Source of the DNA: UBA12567 sp964598425
GTDB lineage: Bacteria; Planctomycetota; Phycisphaerae; Phycisphaerales; SM1A02
Direction of reading: 5' to 3'
NCBI GenBank assembly: GCA_964598425.1
Contig: CAZRBV010000017.1
Location: 1 to 61,379, forward strand
DNA: 61,379 nt
Numbering within the stretch: the stretch's first letter is position 1; each line of letters begins with the position of its first letter. A program made the translations under genes and the position numbers. Shown here piece by piece: positions 42,847 to 50,467 of this stretch. Under the pieces are notes generated by a model. That model was not told the DNA's origin, did not search any database, and saw only the letters and a list, made by a program, of their open reading frames with translations.

Positions 42847-43328
42847 GCGTCGACGACATCGGAGCGGCGCTCAACCAGGTACCAGATCCCGAGTTACCTC
42901 TCAGCATTGTCGAACTCGGAATGGTCGAGGACGTGATGGTGGACAGTCACGCTGCCGTCATTCGTCTCATCCCGACCTATACAGGGTGCCCGGCCCTTCC
43001 AATGATCGAGCGAGATGTACACGCGAAGGTCCGCGAGGTGGAGGGCATCGAGCAATGCACCGTGGAATGGTGCTACAACCCACCCTGGACTCCGGAACGC
43101 ATCAGCGAGTCGGGCCGCGCCAAGCTCAAGGCGCACGGCGTCACAACGCCTCAATGCGGACACGCCGATCCAAATCACGTGCCGCTTCACACTTCTGCGA
43201 TCCCATGCCCATATTGCGGCTCAACAGACACGCGGCTGGATAGCCCGTTCGGGCCGACCCGTTGCCGCGCCATCTACTTCTGCGGCGCCTGCCGCAATCA
43301 GTTTGAGCACATGAAGCCGCGGGGCTAG
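42840..43328 (+). CDS. paaD: phenylacetyl-CoA epoxidase maturation protein PaaD
   Basis: PaaD is a MIP18/DUF59-type Fe-S assembly factor for the PaaABCE system. The 162-residue protein has DPELPLSIVELGMVEDV, TYTGCPALPMIERDV and a C-terminal zinc-ribbon PCPYCGSTDTRLDSPFGPT with a following CGACRNQF. Four Cys in two pairs (CPYC, CGAC) suggest metal binding. Gene order paaA-B-C-D is standard. The reductase gene paaE should come next but is absent; the E1alpha subunit starts 18 bases later. Confidence 0.92.
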   Translation: MVSVDDIGAALNQVPDPELPLSIVELGMVEDVMVDSHAAVIRLIPTYTGCPALPMIERDVHAKVREVEGIEQCTVEWCYNPPWTPERISESGRAKLKAHGVTTPQCGHADPNHVPLHTSAIPCPYCGSTDTRLDSPFGPTRCRAIYFCGACRNQFEHMKPRG

Positions 43329-43346
43329 CCACGGGAAGGATTCCTC

Positions 43347-44543
43347 GTGAGCGTCAACTACACTACCCCTCTCATGCCCGACTCCAGTCCTGACAACAAG
43401 GCGAACGCAGCCCGCACACCCGGCGAGGCCACGCCGCCACCCCCGGCGACAGGGGGCTTTGACGCCAAGTCCATCGATCTTGGTCGGATCGAGTGCCTTC
43501 AGATACTCAATGAGCACGGCGAAGTTGATGAGGGCTTACGGCCCGACATGGACGACATGGAGCTCCGGCGCCTGCACCGAGCCATGGTGCTGAGCCGTGC
43601 CTTCGATACCCGTATGCTCGCCATGCAGCGGCAAGGACAAATGGGAACCTTTGCACCAAACATCGGCCAGGAGGCTTGCGCCGTCGGACAAGCCTGGCCG
43701 CTCGGCGAGAAAGACTGGTTCTCTCCGTCATACCGATCCTTCGGAGCGCAGATCATTCGAGGCTGGCCCATGGACCGCCTCATGACTCTGTGGGACGGGT
43801 ATCACGACGGCTTTCCGCCACCAGAAGGTGTCAACGATCTGCCGTTCTCAATCGTCATCGGGTCACATGTACTTCCAGCCGTCGGGATCGGCATGGCCAT
43901 GAAGCGAGCCGGTGATCCACACTGCGTCGTCGTCAACTTTGGAGATGGCGCGTTTTCCGAAGGTGCCGTCATCGAAGCGCTCAACTTCGCCGCCGTCGAA
44001 AACGCGCCCGTCGTGTTTATCGCTGAGAACAATGGCTGGGCGATTTCAACGCCGCTCTCGAAGCAGTGCAAGAACGATGTGCTCGCTTCGCGTGGCGTGG
44101 GCTACGGCGTTCACTCCATCCGTGTCGACGGGAATGACATTCTGGCAATGACGACTGCTACCCGCGAAGCGTGCGAGCGAGCGAGAACGGGAGGCGGCCC
44201 CACCCTGATCGAAGCCGTTACATTCCGGATGAGCCTCCACACGACGGCGGATGATCCAACGGTCTACCGCGACGAAGCACTCGTCGATCCGTGGAAGGAG
44301 CGATGCCCCATCCGGCGATTTGAGACTTGGCTGCAACGCACCGGCCGCTTGACGGCGGATGAGGCCGAGGCAATCCGATCCGAATGCGAACAGGACGTAC
44401 TCGACGCCCGCGAGCAATTCCGCGCTACAGCCAAAGCCAAACCGGGCGAGATCTTCGACTACCTCTACGCCTCCAATCCCCCCGAGCTCGAATCGCAGCG
44501 AATGGCCTACCTCCGCAGGCTCGAGCGCAAGGGGGTGTCGTGA
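43347..44543 (+). CDS. 2-oxoacid dehydrogenase E1 alpha
   Basis: The 398-residue thiamine-diphosphate subunit binds ThDP through GDGAFSEGAVIEALNFA...NN, the GDGx(n)NN motif, and carries LHTTADDPTVYR, as in PDH- and BCKDH-type alpha subunits. It decarboxylates a 2-oxoacid and passes the acyl group to E2 lipoyl. It has an N-terminal Pro/Ala-rich extension of about 35 residues. Start is GTG at 43347 with GGAAGGA upstream. Directly after paaABCD, it might act on phenylpyruvate to make phenylacetyl-CoA, but pyruvate or branched-chain oxoacids are equally allowed by the motifs. Confidence 0.9.
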   Translation: MSVNYTTPLMPDSSPDNKANAARTPGEATPPPPATGGFDAKSIDLGRIECLQILNEHGEVDEGLRPDMDDMELRRLHRAMVLSRAFDTRMLAMQRQGQMGTFAPNIGQEACAVGQAWPLGEKDWFSPSYRSFGAQIIRGWPMDRLMTLWDGYHDGFPPPEGVNDLPFSIVIGSHVLPAVGIGMAMKRAGDPHCVVVNFGDGAFSEGAVIEALNFAAVENAPVVFIAENNGWAISTPLSKQCKNDVLASRGVGYGVHSIRVDGNDILAMTTATREACERARTGGGPTLIEAVTFRMSLHTTADDPTVYRDEALVDPWKERCPIRRFETWLQRTGRLTADEAEAIRSECEQDVLDAREQFRATAKAKPGEIFDYLYASNPPELESQRMAYLRRLERKGVS

Positions 44544-45529
44544 TGGCCAAACGGACGATGGTGGAAGCACTGAATCTCGCGCTCGATGAGGCGCTTGCTG
44601 CAGATGAACAGGTCTGCCTCATGGGCCAGGACATCGGCATCAATGGCGGCGTCTTTCGCGTCACCAAGGGCCTTCAGGCCAAACACGGCGCCGACCGCGT
44701 TATCGATTCGCCACTGGCGGAGTGCGGTATCATCGGCACCGCCGTCGGTATGGCGGTGTATGGCATGAAGCCCGTCGCCGAGATTCAATTCTCCGGATTC
44801 ACCATGCAGGCCTTTGATCAGATCGAGCAGAACATGGCTCGGCTTCACAACCGAACACAAGGGCGATTCCCGATACGAATGGTCCTTCGAACTCCCTATG
44901 GAGGCGGCATCCGCGCTGTCGAACATCACAGCGAGTCGCGGGAGGCGTACTGGGCCCACACGCCAGGGCTCAAGGTGGTGATTCCCTCCGGGCCACGAAA
45001 CGCCCGATCGCTCCTCACGGCAGCGATTGCCGATCCGGATCCCGTCATTTTCTACGAGCCGAAGTCCGTGTACCGCGCCTTCCGCGAAGAGGTCCCCGAT
45101 ACACCGGAGTCATTCGAGCTTGGGAAGGCTCACGTCGTACGCGCTGGCGCTGATGTGACGATCATTTCATTCGGCGCCATGATGCGACCGGCTTTGGAAG
45201 CCGTCGAAGATCTCGCCGAGGTGCATGGGATTGAAGCCGAGCTGATTGACCTGCTTACCGTCTCACCGATCGACACCGAGACGCTGATCGAGTCGGTCAC
45301 AAAAACCGGGCGATGCATCATCTTCCACGAGGGGCATCAGACCTGTGGCATCGGGGCTGAGGTTTCGGCGCGGTTGGCCGAAAGCGGTGCCTTCGAGTAC
45401 CTCATCGCGCCGCTCCGAAGGCTGACTGCCCCGGATCTGCCCTACCCCTTCTTCCAGGTCGAGCAGCACTTCCTCCCCGACGCCGAAGACATTGTCGCCA
45501 CGGCGAAGGAACTCGTAGAGTGGACGTGA
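44543..45529 (+). CDS. 2-oxoacid dehydrogenase E1 beta
   Basis: The 328-residue transketolase-like beta subunit pairs with E1alpha. Features are LMGQDIGINGGVFRVTKGL, DSPLAECGIIGTAVGMA, EIQFSGFTMQAFDQI and HHSESREAYWAHTPGLKVV (the conserved His pair). The ATG at 44543 overlaps the E1alpha stop (TGATG), so alpha and beta are made together. The length matches PdhB/BkdB. Substrate specificity cannot be inferred from these motifs alone. Confidence 0.93.
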   Translation: MAKRTMVEALNLALDEALAADEQVCLMGQDIGINGGVFRVTKGLQAKHGADRVIDSPLAECGIIGTAVGMAVYGMKPVAEIQFSGFTMQAFDQIEQNMARLHNRTQGRFPIRMVLRTPYGGGIRAVEHHSESREAYWAHTPGLKVVIPSGPRNARSLLTAAIADPDPVIFYEPKSVYRAFREEVPDTPESFELGKAHVVRAGADVTIISFGAMMRPALEAVEDLAEVHGIEAELIDLLTVSPIDTETLIESVTKTGRCIIFHEGHQTCGIGAEVSARLAESGAFEYLIAPLRRLTAPDLPYPFFQVEQHFLPDAEDIVATAKELVEWT

Positions 45530-45534
45530 CGACC

Positions 45535-46830
45535 ATGAGCACGAATCAATACGAGTTCAGACTGCCCGATCTTGGTGAAGGCGTTCACGAGGGCCAGGTC
45601 ATCGCTATCCACGTGACCGAAGGGCAGCAAGTCCGAGAGGACGCGCCGCTCATGGAAGTTGAAACTGACAAGTCTGCCGCAGAGATTCCGTGCCCGGTGA
45701 CCGGCCGTGTCAAGACAATTCATGTGTCCGAACAGCAACTCGTCCGTGTGGGCGACACCATGATCACCTTCGCAACTTCGGACGCAACGGCTCCTGCTGC
45801 GACCACCTCTGAAAAACTCGAAACCACAGCGGCAGACTCAATGGCTGCATCACCCACGATTCCGCCGACCAGCCGCAGAAAGCCCGCTTCCCCATCAGTC
45901 AGACGATTGGCTCGGGAGCTTGCTGTCGAGTTGGATCAGGTGGACGGGTCCGGCCCCGGGGGACGTGTGACTCGGAAAGATGTCCGGCGTTTCGCTGACG
46001 CCCGGACATCCAAGGAAGAGCCTCGCATCATCGCGCAGGCGTCTCCTCAGGTACCGGTGCCAGTAGCTCGCCTGGACACTCCGGTGCAGCGCCCGTCAAC
46101 GACAATCGAGGGCACTGTAGATTCTGATCAATACGGACCTATCGTTCGTCAGAGCCTCTCCCAAGCCCGGCGGACAATTGCGACGGTCATGCAGACAGCG
46201 TGGCTGACCATTCCGCACGTCACAGACAGCAACGACGCTGACATCACCGATCTGGAGTCCATGCGATCCTCGTTCGTTGACTCCGACAATCCGGACCGAC
46301 GCATTACAACTCTGGCATTTGTCATTCGAGCGGTGTGCCGCGCCCTTCGCAAGCATCCCATCCTCAATGCCATGCTTGATGAGTCGCGCGATGAAATCAT
46401 CTTCCGGGACTACGTGAATATCGCCGTCGGTGTTGAAACCCCACGTGGACTTGTCGCTCCTGTCATTCGCAACGCGCACCTTATGGGCATTGGTGAACTC
46501 TCCGACCATCTTGCGGTGCTGACTCACAACACGCGATCTGGCGCATTCAGCGTTGACGATACGCGAGGCGCGACGTACACCATCTCGAACGCTGGTGCCA
46601 TGGGCAGGACCCGATATTCGACACCGATCATCATGCCCGGGACCGTTGCATGTCTGGCACTTGGCCGCACGCAGAAGATGCCGTGGGTTGTCAACGACGA
46701 AATCGTCCCTCGCCTCATCATGCCCCTGAGCCACTCGATGGATCATCGGCTCGTCGATGGCGGGCGTGAGATACCCTTCATTGGACACGTAATCGACGAT
46801 CTCGAGCATCCGATGCGGTTCGCGCTGTAG
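45535..46830 (+). CDS. 2-oxoacid dehydrogenase E2 (dihydrolipoamide acyltransferase)
   Basis: The 431-residue core enzyme transfers the acyl group from lipoate to CoA. It has one lipoyl domain (residues 6-80, lipoylated Lys46 in EVETDKSAAE), a Pro/Thr/Ala-rich linker, an E3-binding domain (about 121-155, SPSVRRLARELAVELDQVDG), and a catalytic domain ending in HSMDHRLVDGG with the active His-Asp. The start is the ATG at 45535, five bases after the E1beta stop. Single lipoyl domain length is typical. Operon with E1alpha and E1beta; acyl specificity unknown. Confidence 0.93.
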   Translation: MSTNQYEFRLPDLGEGVHEGQVIAIHVTEGQQVREDAPLMEVETDKSAAEIPCPVTGRVKTIHVSEQQLVRVGDTMITFATSDATAPAATTSEKLETTAADSMAASPTIPPTSRRKPASPSVRRLARELAVELDQVDGSGPGGRVTRKDVRRFADARTSKEEPRIIAQASPQVPVPVARLDTPVQRPSTTIEGTVDSDQYGPIVRQSLSQARRTIATVMQTAWLTIPHVTDSNDADITDLESMRSSFVDSDNPDRRITTLAFVIRAVCRALRKHPILNAMLDESRDEIIFRDYVNIAVGVETPRGLVAPVIRNAHLMGIGELSDHLAVLTHNTRSGAFSVDDTRGATYTISNAGAMGRTRYSTPIIMPGTVACLALGRTQKMPWVVNDEIVPRLIMPLSHSMDHRLVDGGREIPFIGHVIDDLEHPMRFAL

Positions 46831-46900
46831 CGACGATGCCCAGCCTGCTAGCGTTCTCTCAGGCTCCCGGCTTGGGGGGGCTGCCCACGAAAGGAACACC

Positions 46901-48025
46901 ATGCGAACACTCATCACTGTGGCCACAGCGGTTACATGCGCCCTGACTTTTTCAGCACGTGCGCAGGAGCACCCGGATCACCCCGACCATCCAGAACACC
47001 CAGCAGCTGCTCCCGCTGAGACTGATGTGAAACCACTGACGATCGGAGATAAGGCTCCGGGCATCAAGATCGCCAAGTTCTTCCGTGGCACCCCCATTAC
47101 CAAGTTTGAAGATGGCAAGACGTATGTCATGGAGTACTGGGCAACGTGGTGTGGCCCCTGCGTTGCACAGATCCCCCATCTGGCCAAGCTCCAGAAGGAG
47201 TACGAGGACAAGGATGTTCAGTTTGTCAGTACCGCAGTCTGGCAACGAGAGAAGACGCAAGCTGAGCGGGAGAAGGTCGTTGGTGACTTTGTCACCGGCA
47301 AGGGAGACGCCATGGCCTACACCGTCGGCATTGACGACGAAGGTTGGATGGCTGACAACTGGATGAAACCTGCTGGGCAGGACGGTATTCCAGCTGCCTT
47401 TCTCGTTGGAAAGACCGGAGAGATTGAATGGATTGGCCACCCGGGATCAATCGATCCAGTTCTTGCCAGTTACCTCGGTGGCACGTGGGATCGCGCGAAG
47501 GCCAAGGAGGCATTCGATGAAGAACTTCGATTCGCCACCAAGGGCCGTGAGTTGATGATGAAGTACATGATGGCGCAGCGGGCTGGCAATCGTGCCGACT
47601 CCAAGGCAGCGCTTGATGTGCTTGCGGAAGAATTCCCGAACAATGCCAACGTGCGGATGATGCAGTTTGAGTTCTTGCTTGGCGATCCGTCGACTGCCGC
47701 AGAGGGATACGCCGTGGCTCATACCATCATGGCGAACGATGACGATCTGAGCCCAGGCATGCTCAATTTCCTGGCGTGGCACGTCGTCGATGACTCAACC
47801 GTCGCCAGACGCGATCTCGATTTCGCTCTTGAAGCAGCCCTCAAAGCTGACGCGATGACAGAACACAAGGACGCATCGATCATAGACACGCTCGCGCGGG
47901 TGTATTGGGAGAAGGGCGACAAGAACAAGGCAGTGGCGCTTCAGAAAGATGCCATCGCCGCCGCGGCCGATCACAACAAGGCCGAGCTGGAAGCAACACT
48001 CGCCTCGTATCAATCGAACGAGTAG
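46901..48025 (+). CDS. exported thioredoxin-like protein with C-terminal helical repeats
   Basis: The 374-residue protein has a signal peptide (about residues 1-22, ending ARAQ), a His/Pro-rich linker (EHPDHPDHPEHPA, a possible metal-binding stretch), a TlpA/thioredoxin domain with redox motif WCGPC in YWATWCGPCVAQIPHL, and a C-terminal helical TPR-like half. It acts outside the cytoplasm, reducing disulfides. It lies between the E2 and E3-like genes without a visible link to them, and hairpins follow it. Start 46901, with GAAAGGAACACC before ATG. Confidence 0.85.
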   Translation: MRTLITVATAVTCALTFSARAQEHPDHPDHPEHPAAAPAETDVKPLTIGDKAPGIKIAKFFRGTPITKFEDGKTYVMEYWATWCGPCVAQIPHLAKLQKEYEDKDVQFVSTAVWQREKTQAEREKVVGDFVTGKGDAMAYTVGIDDEGWMADNWMKPAGQDGIPAAFLVGKTGEIEWIGHPGSIDPVLASYLGGTWDRAKAKEAFDEELRFATKGRELMMKYMMAQRAGNRADSKAALDVLAEEFPNNANVRMMQFEFLLGDPSTAAEGYAVAHTIMANDDDLSPGMLNFLAWHVVDDSTVARRDLDFALEAALKADAMTEHKDASIIDTLARVYWEKGDKNKAVALQKDAIAAAADHNKAELEATLASYQSNE

Positions 48026-48055
48026 GTCTTCCTCCACAAATCAGAGTGCCACCCT

Positions 48056-48087
48056 CCGTGGCCCGCCACACCCGTGGCGGGCCACGG
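48056..48087. terminator. 14-bp perfect hairpin after the thioredoxin-like gene
   Basis: 48056-48069 pairs exactly with 48074-48087 around the loop ACCC. It starts 30 bases after the thioredoxin stop and ends 13 bases before the ATG of the E3-like gene. It has no U tract, so it may attenuate read-through or mark a processing site. It argues for an E3-like transcript separate from the upstream one. Confidence 0.6.
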
Positions 48088-48100
48088 CTACAGTACGCCC

Positions 48101-49369
48101 ATGGTCGTAGGCGAATTCACAGAGGATGTAGACGTTGTGGTCATCGGCGGCGGCCCGGCAGGCTATGCATGTGCCTTCGCCGCCTCGGCTGCAGGACGCG
48201 ACGTCATCATCGTTGACCCGAGGGACAGCCTTGGCGGCGCCTGCCTTCATGAGGGCTGCGTCCCGACCAAAACGCTCCTTCACGCCCTGGCCACCTCCGA
48301 CGATCGATCGGCCGACTCTTTGCTCGCTCGAATTGACACCGATCGACTTCGGCTCGGCAAGAGGTTGGAGACATCGGCTGAAGCGCAGTCCGTACAGATC
48401 GTGCGGGGCAACGCCCGGTTCCTCGGCCCCCGCGAGCTCCAGATCGCCAGCGACGAAGTCGGGCGATTCAGGTTTGCTCACGCCGTCATCTGCACCGGAA
48501 GCGTTCGAAGATCGAACGAACTCCTTCCTGCGTGCGACCGCGTCATCTCACCCAATGAATTGCCGCTCGACCCGGCACTTGCCGCTGGACGGGTCACGGT
48601 ACTCGGATTTGACGCCATTGCAGTCGAGGCAGCAACCATTGCAGCGGGTCTCGGAGCAGAAGCAACTCTGGTTCCTGGCAAGACGCAGATTCTTGCCGAT
48701 ATTCCGCGGGCGCTCGTCGATCCGATGATGGCGACGGCACAGTTCTCCGTGTCTCAAGATGATCTTCAGGACCTTGCCAAGTCCGATCTTGTCATCGATG
48801 CTCGTGATCGGATCGGGGACACCGAAAACCTGGGCCTGGAGAATACATCGGTCGTTGTCGAAGACGGGTGGATTCAAGTCGATGACCACATGCGAACGCC
48901 AGCGCGGAGAATTCTCGCTGCTGGCGACTGTGTCGGACCGCCTCTGTGGGCTGGCGCGGCAATGCACCGAGGACGAATCGCCGCCGAGACAATTGTCGGT
49001 GGCAGCGGCGCGTGGGACCCAACAACGGTCGCCCAGCTCGTCTATACGAACCCTGAGATTTGCTGGTGCGGCGATATGCACGAATGCGATCCGGAAGATG
49101 CTTCGTGCGCCGTTCCCTGGTCTACGACCGGACTGAGCATCGCTGCCGACACGCTCGATGGTGTCGCCATGGTCCGCTGGAATCGAGAAACTGGAATCGT
49201 CACGGGAGCGGGTGCCACGGGGCGAGATGCATGCAAGCTTGCAGACGGTTTCACGACAGCCGTCGAAATGGGGGCGACACTTCAGGACCTCGCTGACATG
49301 GTCCCATCCCATCCGGTTCAAGGAGATCCACTCAACATCGCTGCTCGCGAGGCGTTGACCTCGTCATGA
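48101..49369 (+). CDS. dihydrolipoyl dehydrogenase-like flavoprotein, divergent
   Basis: The 422-residue protein is related to E3, which reoxidises dihydrolipoate with NAD. FAD-binding VVVIGGGPAGYACAFAA and the redox disulfide GACLHEGCVPTK (Cys48 and Cys53) are present. The NAD-domain fingerprint, normally GxGxxG, reads VLGFDAIAVEAAT and is broken, and the usual HPTxxE dimer motif is replaced by SHPVQGDPL. Length is about 40 residues below normal E3. It could be an E3 with altered cofactor use, or a different disulfide oxidoreductase. The ATG at 48101 is chosen; an upstream GTG lies inside the hairpin. Confidence 0.72.
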   Translation: MVVGEFTEDVDVVVIGGGPAGYACAFAASAAGRDVIIVDPRDSLGGACLHEGCVPTKTLLHALATSDDRSADSLLARIDTDRLRLGKRLETSAEAQSVQIVRGNARFLGPRELQIASDEVGRFRFAHAVICTGSVRRSNELLPACDRVISPNELPLDPALAAGRVTVLGFDAIAVEAATIAAGLGAEATLVPGKTQILADIPRALVDPMMATAQFSVSQDDLQDLAKSDLVIDARDRIGDTENLGLENTSVVVEDGWIQVDDHMRTPARRILAAGDCVGPPLWAGAAMHRGRIAAETIVGGSGAWDPTTVAQLVYTNPEICWCGDMHECDPEDASCAVPWSTTGLSIAADTLDGVAMVRWNRETGIVTGAGATGRDACKLADGFTTAVEMGATLQDLADMVPSHPVQGDPLNIAAREALTSS

Positions 49370-49851
49370 ACACGAAGCGGATGCCCATTTGGGTCTTCTT
49401 ACTTTGGCTGTTGGCTTTCGAAGGCGTCGTGGTCACCGGCATCGTGCTGATGCTCATGTACTCGCCCTCCCAGTATCACGGCCCCGTTATCGCCATCGTC
49501 GCCCTGATCGCGGTTGCCATCATCGCATCCGCCGCCTTCCGGCTGCTATGGAATCCAATGTTGGCGGAGTTTCCACCGCAAGAAGTCCCGGTATCCGCAC
49601 AGAAGAAGTCGTATCAGTCCTTCAGCTTCGGCTTTGTCAACATGGGACTCAGCATCAATGCGGCGACCGATGACGAGTTCCTCCATATGGAGCCGATTCT
49701 TCCCTGGCGGGCCCTCGGCGCAGCCTCGGCAAGCATTCCATTCTCTGCAATGGCCGTGTCGGATAGAGGACGAACCGTCAAGATCGGGAAGTACACGATG
49801 GCCGGACCGAAGTGGTGCTTTGAGAAAGCAGGCACGCGGCCCTCGCCGTGA
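49366..49851 (+). CDS. two-helix membrane protein of unknown function
   Basis: The 161-residue protein has two membrane segments at about residues 8-31 (WVFLLWLLAFEGVVVTGIV) and 42-61 (IAIVALIAVAIIASAAF), then a soluble part with FGFVNMGLSINAATDDEFLHM that is cytoplasmic if the N-terminus is inside. I recognise no family. It begins inside the E3-like stop (ATGA), so the two are co-translated, and it converges with paaY. Confidence 0.65.
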   Translation: MNTKRMPIWVFLLWLLAFEGVVVTGIVLMLMYSPSQYHGPVIAIVALIAVAIIASAAFRLLWNPMLAEFPPQEVPVSAQKKSYQSFSFGFVNMGLSINAATDDEFLHMEPILPWRALGAASASIPFSAMAVSDRGRTVKIGKYTMAGPKWCFEKAGTRPSP

Positions 49852-49855
49852 AGCC

Positions 49856-50467
49856 CTACCCGGCCTCGCCAGCCGCCCGTTTCGTCTGGTACATCACCTC
49901 CGGCACTCTTTGAGCAAGCCGGTCGGCGTCCGCTGCTGTAAGCGGTTCCACCTCTACGTCCGTTTCCAGATGCCGGGCAGCAAGGTGCTGATAGATCTCG
50001 GTGCCTCGGGTCTTCCAGGCAACCTCTCGGTCTTCCAACGCACGAAGTTGCCTGGCAGGCGTTCCCGCCCACAGCGTGTTTGGCGGAATCTCGGTTCCTT
50101 CTCTCACGAACGACAGCGCGCCAACCATGCTGTTCTCACCGACAACCGCGTCATCCATCAGAACGGCGTTCATCCCGACCAAGGCGTTTCGACCGACAGT
50201 GCAACCGTGCAGCACAGCTCCGTGGCCAACATGGCCGTTCTCACACACGAAAACATCCTTGCCCGGGAAGCTGTGGACGACACATGAGTCCTGCACATTG
50301 CTGCCGTCTTTGAGTTCAATGCGGCCGATGTCCCCGCGAAGAACTGCGGCGGGCCCGACGAGGCACCGCTTGCCGATGATGACGTCCCCGATCAGGACGG
50401 CGGTGGGATGCACGAATGCCGTCTCATCAACAACCGGGCAAATGCCCTCATAGGCATAGCACGGCAT
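49856..50467 (-). CDS. paaY: PaaY-like left-handed beta-helix thioesterase
   Basis: The 203-residue hexapeptide-repeat protein of the gamma-carbonic-anhydrase/PaaY group has FVHPTAVLIGDVIIGKRCLVG, NVQDSCVVHSFPGKDVF (metal His), GHVGHGAVLHGCTV and RNALVGMNAVLMDDAVVG. The C-terminal AWKTRGTEIYQHLAARH block is PaaY-specific. PaaY hydrolyses the CoA ester of the ring-opened dead-end product in E. coli. It starts one base inside the paaN stop (TGATG) and so forms a paaN-paaY operon. Catalytic His residues appear intact. Confidence 0.9.
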   Translation of the reverse strand: MPCYAYEGICPVVDETAFVHPTAVLIGDVIIGKRCLVGPAAVLRGDIGRIELKDGSNVQDSCVVHSFPGKDVFVCENGHVGHGAVLHGCTVGRNALVGMNAVLMDDAVVGENSMVGALSFVREGTEIPPNTLWAGTPARQLRALEDREVAWKTRGTEIYQHLAARHLETDVEVEPLTAADADRLAQRVPEVMYQTKRAAGEAG

